From Pteria penguin (taxonomy: Eukaryota; Mollusca; Bivalvia; Pterioida; Pteriidae), in the NCBI GenBank assembly GCA_035048485.1, contig CM068585.1:54741910-54805909 (forward strand): a stretch of DNA of 64,000 bases, written 5' to 3'. Positions 18,138-28,494 of this stretch are shown piece by piece. The position numbers were made by a program, and so were the translations under genes. The notes under the pieces are model-generated. The model saw nothing but the letters and a program-made list of their open reading frames with translations, had not been told where the DNA came from and ran no database searches. Position 1 is the stretch's first letter, and each line of letters begins with the position of its first letter.

Positions 18138-20819
18138 AACCAACATATGACCTCATCCATTATCGATCCTCCAGAGCGAACAGTTGTGAACAGGTACGGG
18201 TCATAACTATCTATACAACCCCATTTCATTCGAAGTTCTTTAAAATATATACGCTCCAAGTGTATGAACATCTTATTTCAGATCAAGTAAGGTAGTGGGT
18301 AATCAATTACTACATTTATTATGCACGCGTTCCGCAGTCAGTTTACAATGCGATCAATACACAAGGCAATAATTATTACCATTTTCAAACTGTCGTGTCT
18401 TACTCATTTCGGCAACAATTCTTATGAAATTTAAGATAAAAAAGGATACATAGATGTTGGTATAATTCATATTGAAACTGAACTAAAATCGATTATTGAG
18501 AAGTAACGCTGCAATTTCCGCTTATTAAGCGACAAATAATAACGACCTATGCCTCCCTGACCATGTCATTTTCTCATAACAAGTTACCTCAATCATTTCT
18601 GTTTATTGTGACCACTGTTAGAGTACAACCTATAATTTAAACAAGATAGTAATACATCCAATGCGTTATACGAAAAATTACATTTACATACTATATATAA
18701 TACAGAATTAATCAATTGTTTTCCTATAGTAAGTTGAAAATCAAAATATACATGTACTTACACAAACCAGGTAGTCCATCGTTATCGTAATATCCGAGTA
18801 CACAGACAGAAACTATAAATAGCAGTCGAAGGTAGTGATGAAGGTAAATCAATGTGCAAAACTTTAAATTAATATCTACGACAGTTTATGCACCTTCGCA
18901 CAACGCGATCGATATTTGAGAATACCAAAAGTGTCTTCCGTTAAATATTTGAGTTTTTCAGGTTAAAATGGAGAAAGAGGGGGATGTATTCCTGTTAAAC
19001 AAACACCATTACTTTCTGTATGGTCTCTATTTCTAAACTGCAGAAATACAGAAAATACCCTTTTGTCATCTTCTCGCTACAATTTACTTCAATCACTTCT
19101 GTTAGCTCTGATGACCGATAAAGTACAAAGTATACTCAGACAAGATAGTAACACTTTTAAAGTGAACTATATTTCATTAAAATACAATGTATAAATATAA
19201 AAGTAATTACTTTATCTACAATGAATTGAAATGTCAATATCTAATTATCAAAATCAAAATATACATACACAGAACAGGTAATCCATCGTTATCGTAATAA
19301 CGAGTACACAGAAAGAAGCTATAAATAGCAGTCGAAGGTAGTGTTAAAGGTGAATCATTATGTAATACTTTAAATTGCTATGTAGCTATGTACGACAATT
19401 TTTACACCGATGCATAACGCGATCGATGTTTGAGAAGTTTATACAGGTAACAATGTGAGTTTTCCAGGTAGAAGATTTTTAACGCAGGAGTATTCCTCTT
19501 AATCAAATACTATTATTTTTATGCTCCGGGTCGGTAGATCGAGGACATAATGTTTTGGTCCCGTCTGTCGGTTTGTCAGTTTATCTACGTTTAACGTTGA
19601 CATTGGCCATAACTATTGAACCATCACTGATAGAAAATTCATATTTCACATGCTCAAGTACTCAAGGAAAGAAGCCCTTGAAAATGATACCAAGTGCCCA
19701 CGTATGGCTGTCTATCTGTTGTCAACTTTTATCTTGGTCATAACTTTTGAACTGAGAGGGATAGAGACTTCATATTTAAAGTTTACTGAACGAAAGAAAG
19801 TCAGATGACACCATGACCTTCACGCAAAAAAAAGGACTTTGGATTGCCCCAGAAAAAAAAAAAAGAAATATCTATCTATATTCCTATACCATAAAGCCAA
19901 TACTATTCATCAAAAAGTTGACAATGTATATCGAATCTTTGTAAAATACATGTATGTTTAATTTTAATCAGAATTATGTCATCATCTTCAAGTTACAATT
20001 TATCATTTCTGTTTGCTCTTATGACTGTTAAAGTACAACTTATTTCAAGAGAATAATAATCGAATGCGTTGATCTTAAAATTCTTTTATATTGAAATACA
20101 ATAAATATTATAAAGCTAATTAATTGTCAAAAAAGCTTAAAACTTCAAAATATAGATACATATATCAGATAATCCATTTTTGTCATAATAACTGATGACA
20201 CATCAACTAAATATAAATAGTATGCGAAGTCGTAATAAAGATAAAAATATGCAGTATTTAAATCACTATGTACGATTATTTACGAAGCTATGCACAACTT
20301 TTACCGATACACCACTGCAAAAGAATAAATATTTTGTTCTCATTCGAATTGGATAACGTGTGATATTATGTAAAAGTTCCATGTGTCAAAATCATAGGAA
20401 TAATAATAAGTACGTGGGACAAAGTAACTCAGATCAAAACAGTTACGCCGTTCAAAACAGTGACCGACATCAGTAACTTGATGTGCACAAGGGCAAAGAA
20501 AATGTGTAAATGTATTGCGATTTGGGCCCAGGCTAAAATACCTCCAACACTTCTTAATTTTACACAGAAATTTAAAATCAGAATATTGCAAAGGCATTTT
20601 TTAAAATAAGTTATTACCGTTTTAGTTAAACATTACTGACTTGACATAAAACAGCCAAAGATTCAATACCGATGTGACCGTCATGATGCAAAATGTAAAA
20701 GATAAAATATTATAAAAGTCTTTTTGTTCAAGTGGTTGTTTCAAAAAGCCTTAGACTGTTGAATTAATGATGTAATTTTGTAGTCAAGGGTTCACATATG
20801 CTCTTCAGTTCATAATTTT
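17863..20819. repeat. 2.95-kb duplication, unit 2
   Basis: Near-identical copy of 14,856-17,799, in the same orientation. It carries the same three sub-blocks (about 18,555-18,920, 19,070-19,430 and 19,980-20,300) and the same interspersed repeat (19,520-19,820). A longer poly-A (about 30 bases) at 18,105 replaces about 13 bases in unit 1. Confidence 0.9.
20340..20597 (-). CDS. Unassigned 85-codon cysteine-containing frame (unit 2 copy)
   Basis: Twin of the frame at 17,319-17,576, with F to V and L to P replacements around the ...GHCFERRNCF... segment. The open frame is intact in both copies, but the units are so similar that this is weak evidence for coding. Confidence 0.2.
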   Translation of the reverse strand: MPLQYSDFKFLCKIKKCWRYFSLGPNRNTFTHFLCPCAHQVTDVGHCFERRNCFDLSYFVPRTYYYSYDFDTWNFYIISHVIQFE

Positions 20820-21600
20820 CGTATATAAACTAAGGAAAGTAAAAGGCTCCGATAACGTTATTTTATCATGTAATAGAATAGTCAAACGTCTCCTAAATAG
20901 ACAATATGATATTGAGATCATCAAAAAGACTATAGGTCTTGTATCTGGCCCCTCTACAGCCTTATGCAGACTTTTACTTGAACGTTGCACGCTGACTAAC
21001 AGGGCGGTGGGGACTATATGACGGGCCTTGTCCAAACCTCTTTCAAAGGAGACATGGTCCTGAACCTCGTCCCCTCTGACTGTTAGTCGGGACTCCTACA
21101 GATCTAGGGTCTTAGCTCGCTTTCAGACTGGCAGAGCACGGTTTATCATGTTGATGTCGCATATATTTTTATACCATTATGTGTTTTACAATACCTTACG
21201 TGTTTATATTTTTATTACCTCTCAATATGCGATACCTGTTGACCCTTGTTCTTTACATGGAGGATTATTTATAAATTTTTATATGTACGTCTTTTTATTG
21301 TTCTGCTGTTATGGTGAGTGGGAAGGTGGGCCCGTAAACCGGTTAACGACACCATTTGTTTGGTTTTTGTCAAATTAAATGACCATCCTAAGTCGGTATC
21401 GTAATTGCACTACAATCAAATATTTTTGTAATGTGTTAAATGTTCTATTATATTATTTATATTCATGTATTGTATAGCTCCGTGGTGACTTCTGCCACAT
21501 AACTGAGCCGGTAACTCCTCTTTTTTCTTTTATGGTTTGGATTTATCCATCATCTTTACACTTTGTACGCATGTGACCAAAATGAAAAAAAAATGCGTAT
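20819..21600 (+). pseudogene. Penelope-like element: reverse transcriptase C-terminal end plus 3' tail
   Basis: In plus-strand frames 'YKLRKVKGS', 'RIVKRLLNRQYD', 'TIGLVSGPSTAL' and 'CTLTNRAVGTI' can be read from 20,828 to 21,020. They match the C-terminal end of the mollusc PLE protein also seen at 22,550-22,740. The 3' UTR-like tail follows ('CCTCGTCCCCTCTGACTGT', 'GGTGAGTGGGAAGGTGGGC', 'AACTCCTCTTTTTTCTTTT'), ending in the 'GGTTTGGATTTATCCATCATC' block. Frameshifts and stops make it dead, and the 5' part is absent. It directly abuts duplicated unit 2. Confidence 0.65.
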
Positions 21601-22139
21601 ATTCTTAACACTTGTTATACATGTACATCCGCAGTGGACATTTTCGAGGTGAAGTTCTTAATCATCTAACATATGCAAAAGATAAACAGAGGCTATAAAT
21701 GTGATATTGTTTGGAATTTTTTCTTCCTTTTTTCTGTTTTTGTTTTTGACATTTACCCATGACGCTTACATTGGACAAGATATATCATATCAGCATATAT
21801 AGTATATATAGTATTGAATTGAATTGTCATGTGAAATAAGGTAAAGTTTGTTTCATTGAAATTATGTAATAAAGTTCAGTCATATATGTTAGAATGTATA
21901 AACACAGGAGTTTATTCTTTATTAAGATCGAATATTTGTGTTGCCTTTTAATGTGCTCGTCGTTTTATTGTCTACATGGTCGAGGTGATTGGCATTACAT
22001 GTGCTTGCCTTATAGCAGATTTATTTTTCTTTTGTTATGAAAGGGACTTAATGCATTCTATTCAAATCTCGAAATGACTGGACATAATTGATAAATTCAA
22101 TGACACCTCTAGATATTTTTATGCTATTATATCAATCAA
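21601..22139. other. AT-rich spacer
   Basis: No gene and no repeat that I can name. Confidence 0.4.
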
Positions 22140-22790
22140 TAACCATGAGTTTTGAAAAATATATTACTGACACTTACCGTTATCCACCTGCACTTCAATT
22201 AAAAAGTCAATACATCTGATAAGGAAACACCTTTCTTGGACTTCAATATTAAAATCATTAACAAAAATATCGATACATATATATATGATAAACGTGATAA
22301 TTGTGCATTTCCTATTGTTCATTTGCTTTATTGGTTTGCTTGAAATAACGTTTTGGATTATCTCGCAAAATTATTTTCAAATCACTTTGAAACTGACTAC
22401 CGATTAAAGATATAGCTGACGTAAAGAACATTTTGTTACATTTTATAGATTTTATTCAGACATTTAATTTAAATTGGAAATGTGACATTACAACGATTCG
22501 TATCCAGCGGAATTTCTCATCTCAGTTTCAACGGTGATCTGGTGTACAAACTAAGGAGGATAAAAGATTCGAAAAATTTCATATTGGTAGGGTTTCTAAA
22601 ATAATTAAACGCCTTTGAAATCGAAAGTATGACCCCGAGATCATCGCTAAGAACATAGTTCTTGTATTGGGCTCCTCTATGGCCTTATAGGACTTTTTTA
22701 TTGTTTGCAATCTGGCAGTGGTGACTACTTCTGTTGATCATTTTACAGGCCGACATTACCTATAATTCAGTGAAGCAACTAGAATTTAAG
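22140..22790 (+). pseudogene. Penelope-like reverse transcriptase C-terminal remnant
   Basis: Plus-strand fragments read 'NTSDKETPFLDFNIKII', 'IYDKRDNCAFPIV', 'GISHLSFNGDLVYKLRR' and 'YDPEIIAKNIVLVLGSS', in the order found in PLE proteins. Several stops and frame changes interrupt it. It probably shares ancestry with the neighbouring 20,819-21,600 copy but is independently truncated. Confidence 0.65.
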
Positions 22791-22954
22791 TTTTAATATC
22801 TTAATTAAAGTAATTAAAAAAAATCAAATGAATATTAATAAAGAAATGATACAATAATTACAATAAATTATATGTAATTAAATTATTCCAGAATCAAAAC
22901 TTAGCTATTATTGTCACTGCTTTGTTTTAGCTCCTTCTTCAAATTATTAGCAAA

Positions 22955-23225
22955 GGATATACATGTAATAATGTTCCAATCACTATAGAATTAATTCCTT
23001 AATGCCAAATAAACAATCACATAGTCCAATAGAAAAAGTAATCACTAGTAAATCCTAAGGCAGATAATAATATAATGGAGAGGAGCTAGGTTTATAGTAG
23101 AAAGAGTCTATTCCAAGTATTTCCAATACCCAGTCACTAAAAACACCTATTCTACCCATTGGAACAACCCATTTCATAAACAAACATATAGGTGATTCAG
23201 AAATACCAATCAAGGAGAATAATTA
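22955..23225 (-). pseudogene. Second, split copy of the Gmr1-like RNase H segment
   Basis: 'ATGTTCCAATCACTATAGAATTAATTCC' and 'CCTATTCTACCCATTGGA...CATTTCATAAACAAACATATAGGTGATTCAGAAATACCAATCAAGGAGAAT' repeat the sequence at 24,418-24,556, with about 100 bases of unrelated sequence between the two halves. The match shows a second element of the same family, or a local duplication. Confidence 0.6.
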
Positions 23226-23348
23226 TAAAATGATCATAAAACAATAATAAAACAATATCGCTTAACATATTTTAACACTAGCATATTTTTCAAAAAAAAA
23301 AAAATGTTTCGTGTGGAAATTCTTATGACCTCTCTTCTGGAATATAAG

Positions 23349-23722
23349 ATGATGGATAAATCTAAAGCACAAGTCCAAAAATCATAAAACCAGAGGACAT
23401 ACAAAATCAGTGAAATATCCATATATATATATAAAGGACTGCCCGACAAGTGTCCTCGGGAACAAATTGTCCACCAGCAGTGACACATGTACAGTTGTTG
23501 AAATGTAAAGATGATGGATAAATCTAAAGCACAAGTCCAAAAATCATAAAACCAGAGGACATACAAAATCAGTGAAATATCCATATATATATAAAGGACT
23601 GCCCGATAAGTGTCCTCGGGGACAAATTGTCCACCAGCAGTGACACATGGACAGTTGTTGAAATGTAAAGATGATGGATAAATCTAAAGCACAAGTCCAA
23701 AATTCATAAAACCAGAGGACAT
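23349..23722 (-). repeat. 160-bp tandem repeat, 2.3 copies
   Basis: Units start at 23,349, 23,510 and 23,670, the third partial. Each contains 'GATGATGGATAAATCTAAAGCACAAGTCCAAAAATCATAA', a reverse copy of the PLE end block seen at 17,800 and 59,276, joined to 'TGTCCTCGGG.ACAAATTGTCCACCAGCAGTGACAC', a reverse copy of the core seen at 42,310 and 42,660. The unit is therefore a chimera of two repeat families. Confidence 0.85.
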
Positions 23723-24125
23723 GTTCATCCTTTTTCTCTGTATGGGCAATATAAAAACATCGAAAAAATAGAAATATACACAAACCATGCAAACTCCTCT
23801 ATCAAATTTGAACATAACATGAGATACTTTGCGGTCTTACTATTACTTACGCATATTTCATTGTAGAATGTCTCATAATCAATGTGTTGCGTTTTCATAC
23901 ATCTATTTGCCATTATAATTATTATTACTATTATTCAAATTGTGATAAATTTAATTTTAGGCTTTAAAGACTAAGCCCAAATTCTAAATGAGTGCTATAC
24001 ATGTATTTCAGCTGGAAATTCCTGATTAATTTATTCAAATTCAGCACTTATGTGGCACAAATTCTCATACTTGATAATGTAAACCTGTACAAAAATCAAA
24101 CATTTGAAAAAAGAGAGATCTGTTC
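23723..24125. other. AT-rich spacer
   Basis: No recognisable gene. Short minus-strand frames here do not continue a known family. Confidence 0.4.
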
Positions 24126-24268
24126 TTCGGTATCGTAATTGCACTACAATCAAATATTTTTGTAATGTGATATATGTTCTAGTATATTATTTATATTCAT
24201 GTACTGTATAGCTCTATGGTGACTTCTGCCACATAACTGAGCCAGTAACTCCTCTTTTTTCTTGCAAG
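24126..24268 (+). mobile_element. Penelope-like element 3' tail, solo fragment
   Basis: 'TCGGTATCGTAATTGCACTACAATCAAATATTTTTGTAATGTGATATATG' to 'CACATAACTGAGCCAGTAACTCCTCTTTTTTCTT' is nearly identical to 51,884-52,016. It sits directly beside the 3' end of the Gmr1-like element. Confidence 0.75.
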
Positions 24269-24415
24269 ATCCTCTTGTATTTAGGACTTTTTTCATCCCC
24301 CACAAAATGTGTTTGAAAAGTTGCCAATAAAATCATGTTTGGTTGAATATCTTTTCTTTCTTCCTTTACATTTATGGGGTCAACTTACTAATATTAACAA
24401 TTGGGAAAAGGTGTA

Positions 24416-24660
24416 TCAATGTTCCAAGTATTGTAGAATTAATTCCTTGGTTCCAAATGAACAATCACATATCACTGAAAAACCTATTCTACCCATTGAA
24501 AAAATCCATTTCATAAACAAACATATAGGTGATTCAGAAATACCAATCAAGGAGAATAGAGATGCAACAGCACTACCATCAACAAACAACTTAAATTGTT
24601 TTGAAAAATCTAGAGTAATCAAAATTGGGGCATTCATCAAAATTAATTTCATACACATGC
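24416..24660 (-). pseudogene. Gmr1-like RNase H remnant
   Basis: The frame reads '...LMNAPILITLDFSKQFKLFVDGSAVAS...' and then 'ISESPICLFMKWIFS'. It matches the 'APVL..PDFSKPFKL.VDAS' start of gypsy RNase H, with the catalytic Asp of the VDAS position retained as VDGS. Downstream the frame is scrambled. It follows the RT fragment after a large deletion. Confidence 0.65.
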
Positions 24661-25170
24661 CTCAAAACCTTTCAACTTACAATTAACGTGATTAATCATT
24701 CTTTGAAAAGATGCAGATGCATTTCGCATGCCAAAAGGCATAACCTTATATTGATAAAAACCATCAGGTGTGACAAATGCAGAGATTTCTTTTGCTGTAC
24801 TGGTTAAAGGTACTTGCCAATACCCTTTGAGCATATCAAACTTACTAACAAACTTTGCATTGCCAACCTTATCAATGATAGATTCAATTTGAGGTATTGG
24901 GTAAGAATCCGGTTTTGTAATGGCATTTACCTCTAATATCCGTACAAAATCTGAATGTACCATCTGGTTTTGGTACTAAGATACATGGAGAACTCCATGC
25001 ACTTGAACTTTCCTCAATGATGTCATTTTGAAGCATATAATCAATTTCCTTGCGCATATGCTCCAACTTGATAGGATTCACACGATAAGGGTGTTGTGTT
25101 ATGGGAATGTTATCACCAATATCAACATCATGAGGTGCGATAGTAGTCTTGTTTGGTACACCAGGAACTG
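24649..25170 (-). pseudogene. Gmr1-like reverse transcriptase remnant
   Basis: Two overlapping frames (25,081-24,884 and 24,963-24,649) give the N-terminal part of a gypsy RT: 'YMLQNDIIEESSSAWSSPCI', 'VPKPDGTFRFCTD', 'VSKFDMLKGYWQVPLTSTAK' and 'YKVMPFGMRNASASFQRMIN'. The leader 'VPNKTTIAPHDVDIGDNIPI' starts near 25,168. A frame change lies after FCTDIR. The YxDD catalytic box and the thumb are deleted, because the sequence jumps to RNase H near 24,658. Confidence 0.8.
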
Positions 25171-26560
25171 TCTGTAGTTTCTACCAAACAATTTAACTCA
25201 TTGATTTTAGCCTTTATTACATTAGGTCCATGACATTTGGCCTGAGGTGGATGACCTGGAATAGGTAGGTAGAAATATAAGGACTCCTGAACTAAAATTT
25301 CTATTTCGGGTTTTTTTTTTTATCATACCAAGTTTTCATTCTTGATTGACTCATTTTTAAATTCTTTTGAGCTAAAATACTTGCTTTATATAACCTTTTT
25401 CTTGAAACCTGACACATAGCTACATAGATCAATGTCAGACCTATCTGTCTTTGAAACTAGACACATAGCTTAATAGATCAAAGTCAGACCTATCAGATAA
25501 ACACTTTTCTTTAAGTATCTTTAAAGGTCGGACCGAATAGTTATGACCGAATACTACTTCAAAAGGGCTAAAATCAATTGACTCTTGAACAGCCTCACGA
25601 GCAGGAAAAAGTAACATATGTATTCCTTCATCCCAATCTTTATCATGGTCTAAACAATACTTTCTAGTCATAGACTTGAGAGTCTTGTGAAATCGCTCCA
25701 GAGCTCCCTGGCATTCTGGATGATACTGTTTCATGCCAAGTTCATACATTACCTGTTGAAATACAATGGACATAAAATTTGACCTTTGGTCACTCTGTAT
25801 AAATTGCGGTAATCCGGATAAGGCGAGGAACTTTACCAAAGCCTTAATAGATATTGAAAATATATACATTTCAATATTGTGCACCAGATGCGCATTTCGA
25901 AAACTTATGTCCCTTCAGTGATGCTCGTAGCAGAATGGTTGGAATTCTCATATCATGTTAATATTTGAAGAGCAGTATTGAAACCAAAATGACCGAAAAA
26001 GTGAACCAAAGAATCAATCTAACGACAGAGCTATGCCTGAGGGAGATACTTCTCAGTTTTAGAGTGATTTACACAATTTCATGACGGCAAATTTTAAGTG
26101 TATATTTTAAGTCAGTACAAAAGCACTGAAAACTAGACTTATGATGCCCTCGGAAACTATCAGTCCACCAGCAGTGACACAGGCCTAGTGGTTATAATAG
26201 ATATAGAAAATATATACATTAATTTTATTGGCCCTAATGTTTCTATGAGGAATCGCCTCAGGAAACCTGGTTGAACTACAGATAATTGTAAGTAAATACA
26301 TATTACCCGACTTAATTTTCGGTAAGGGACCAACAGTCTATAAGAATTCTATTGAAAGGTTCCTGAAATGTAGGAATTGGCTGAATTGGGGCAGAGGTAA
26401 TATTGTGATTAGGCTTCCAAGCTAGCTGACATGTATGACATGATTTACAGTACATCACTACATCTTTCTTTAATCCTGGCCAAAAGAAATGACAAAGTAT
26501 CTATTGATACGTTTTGTCAATACCTAAGTGACCCGACATGGCTTGATCATAACCTAATTT
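25171..26560 (-). pseudogene. Gmr1-like integrase remnant
   Basis: The zinc finger is readable across frames near 26,560-26,430: 'GHLGIDKT...FFWPGLKKDVV.YCKSCHTCQ', with the H-H-C-C spacing intact. The core follows, with the acidic residues in 'LIDC', 'QSDQRSNFMS' and 'GALERFHKTLKSM' (25,884-25,441), then 'VFGH...PLKILKEKCLSD' and a C-terminal 'PIPGHPPQAKCHGP' region near 25,260. The core is split by a repeat insertion at 25,845-26,220, and a tandem duplication of about 46 bases lies at 25,398-25,490. Confidence 0.8.
25845..26220 (-). repeat. Satellite-type repeat inserted in the integrase
   Basis: 'GTGCACCAGATGCGCATTTCGA...CACTGAAAACTAGACTTATGATGCCCTCGG...CCACCAGCAGTGACAC' is the reverse complement of monomers at 42,190-42,890. 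The insertion is flanked by TAATAGATATTGAAAATATA (25,845) and TAATAGATATAGAAAATATA (26,195), direct repeats of 26 bases with one mismatch. These may be a long target duplication or the overlap of monomer ends. Confidence 0.75.
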
Positions 26561-26770
26561 CAATACTTCATCGCGATACAATTAAGGAACAACTACCTGA
26601 TGTACAACTCTCCATTCTTCTTCAACATTAGCATCAGGAGGTCTCCATTTTCTCATCAGAATATTATTCTTCAGATAAAAACACACAGGTTCTTTTATAA
26701 CCTGGTCAGAACTTACTACCTTCTCACGAAGCATATCTAATTCAGGATCATTTCCTTGTTCTTGCAACAG
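26561..26770 (-). pseudogene. Gmr1-like region upstream of the integrase zinc finger
   Basis: The frame reads 'NDPELDMLREKVVSS', then 'CFYLKNNILMRKWRPPDANV' and 'EEWRVVHQVVVP'. This is the typical segment joining protease and integrase in elements of this group. Confidence 0.75.
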
Positions 26771-26929
26771 TTTATATCTAGTTAGGGAATCATTACTAAT
26801 ATCCCTATCATTAAGCTTTACTACCTATTTTATAGAATGAACTTCATGCTGTTCATTTCCAGTACCTGCCATGAAAGTATCATGCAATCCTTGAAAATCA
26901 TCATCCTTATGAATAATAGGTGTAGGTTC

Positions 26930-27390
26930 GAACCCAGTCCTCCTTTTAGATATGCCTCTGGTAATAGCACAAGAAGTATATAACTCTATCTTCTAGATCC
27001 GATTTACTGTCTATGATTTCACTATCAACGCAAGGAATTGACTTGACTGGATTAACTGTAACCTTAGACACACCTAGGTCATTACCAAGTATAAGTGAAA
27101 CTCCTTCTACGGGAAGTAAAGGTTTAACACCTACAACAACAGGACCAGTAACCGAACTTGACTGTAAATAGATTCAATGGAGAAGAACATTAACACAGCC
27201 TAAATCAACACCCTGTATTAAAACTGAATCATGAGTAGAGGTCTCATCAGATAGCTGTAAAACTCCTTCTAACAAGAGAGTTTGAGAAGCGCCTGTATCA
27301 CGCAATATCTTAACAGGTTTTGATTGGGTACTCTCAGATATAGATACAAAACCATCAGATATGAATGGTTTAAAATCCTCCATGTATTTT
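26930..27390 (-). pseudogene. Gmr1-like aspartic protease remnant
   Basis: 'KILRDTGASQTLLLEGVL' carries the DTGA active-site motif of retroviral-type proteases (frame 27,383-27,174). After a frame change, 'GPVVVGVKPLLPVEGVSLIL' then 'GNDLGVSKV' is the flap and C-terminal part. Confidence 0.8.
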
Positions 27391-27545
27391 AAACTGGCAC
27401 TGAGACCAAGAACTTAAGGAGCCACCACACTGTTGTCAATACCGATTTCCTTTTATGAACACTCCCTGTGTGTAAGATAACAAATCTCTGGTTTAAATCC
27501 TTCTTGATTTTTCTTTTGAAGTTTGAAACATTCAGATAAAAGAAG

Positions 27546-28400
27546 TCATTTCTTTTTACAATAGGAACAAGTAGGATCAGATTTGACATTTGCCCCTTTT
27601 TGTACATTCTTATCTTTACCACTGGCAACATCAGGTTTACCAGAAGTGTCTGCCTTAACGGGATTAGTAGGGGAGACGTTCTGTCCTACAGAGTGATTAC
27701 TACTTACAATCTTCTTGCTAAAATTCTGCTTAGAGGTTAAGTCATAATTATCTGTCATTTTAGCTGCATATTCTATGTCGTTGGCACCTTTATGATCAAT
27801 ATGAGTGCGCATGTCAATATGAATACACTGTTTAAATTTCTCTAATAACAATAAGTCTCTAAGCTTATCCAAATTCTTATTGACATCTTTTGATGCCAGC
27901 CCTTTATTAAGTAGCTCAACATCAGTTTGGTAATCAAACTTTTTATAACTTTTGAACTTTTGTCTGGTACAAGTTCATATACCTAGAGTATCTCTTGATT
28001 CACAATATCATAATCATTTCCTTGTTCCACAGACAGAGATGCATACACTCCTGTCATTTTACCAAGTAATGCACTTTGTAGCAATGATGAGCATACCACT
28101 TTAAGCAATTTAAAACTAGATGCTACCTTCTAAAAATGTGCAAAATACTTATGTGCATTCTTCTCAGAAAACGTAGGAACTAACCTTAGGTTTCTAAATT
28201 CATCAAATATATTACCTTGACTCCTTAAATAAATAGAACTAGCCCTATCTGCTAACTCCAATTCTCTTAACGTAAGTTGTATTTCTAACTTATCCCTCTC
28301 TCTCTCTCTCTCTAATGCCCGTTCAAGTGTCTCCTGTGAACTTTGATAGTGAGGTATATAGCATAAGAATCTGGCAGATGTTCAGACACAATATTCTGTA
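27546..28400 (-). pseudogene. Gmr1-like gag remnant
   Basis: Readable minus-strand pieces include 'EFRNLRLVPTFSEKNAHKYF', 'SVEQGNDYDIVNQEIL', 'LRDLLLLEKFKQCIHIDMRT' and a zinc-knuckle start 'CSYCKK'. The order matches capsid then nucleocapsid. Frame changes occur at several places, including just after the zinc knuckle starts (27,546). The N-terminus is unclear beyond about 28,330. Confidence 0.7.
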
Positions 28401-28494
28401 AATGTTACAATGCTTTATCAGCAACATAAATATGTCAGCTTCTCCAGCAGCAACCAAGTCTAGAAAATTCTATTTCTGAATAAAAAAAAAACTT

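Larger units (their letters stand above)
24270..28450 (-). mobile_element. Decayed Ty3/gypsy retrotransposon with integrase before reverse transcriptase (Gmr1-like)
   Basis: On the minus strand, 5' to 3', recognisable parts come in the order gag, protease, integrase zinc finger and core, integrase C-terminus, reverse transcriptase, RNase H. Canonical Ty3/gypsy elements place integrase last. Integrase-first order with gypsy-type RT sequence is the hallmark of Gmr1, first described from cod. The integrase tail runs directly into the RT leader near 25,170, so the order is not a fragment shuffle at distance. Many stops, frame changes, an RT deletion and an inserted repeat (25,845-26,220) make it non-functional. 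'TGTGGGGGATGAAAAAAG' on the minus strand near 24,300 could start a 3' LTR, but I could not pair two LTRs. Confidence 0.8.

Noticed and set aside
21148..21378. 76-codon plus-strand frame
   Set aside because: It lies within the non-coding PLE 3' tail.
24416..24686. Plus-strand 125-codon frame at 24,309-24,686
   Set aside because: It is the antisense shadow of the RNase H remnant of the minus-strand Gmr1-like element.
24270..28450. Paired LTRs for the Gmr1-like element
   Set aside because: A TGTGGGGGATG start was noticed near the 3' end but no matching 5' copy was found near 28.4-29 kb.
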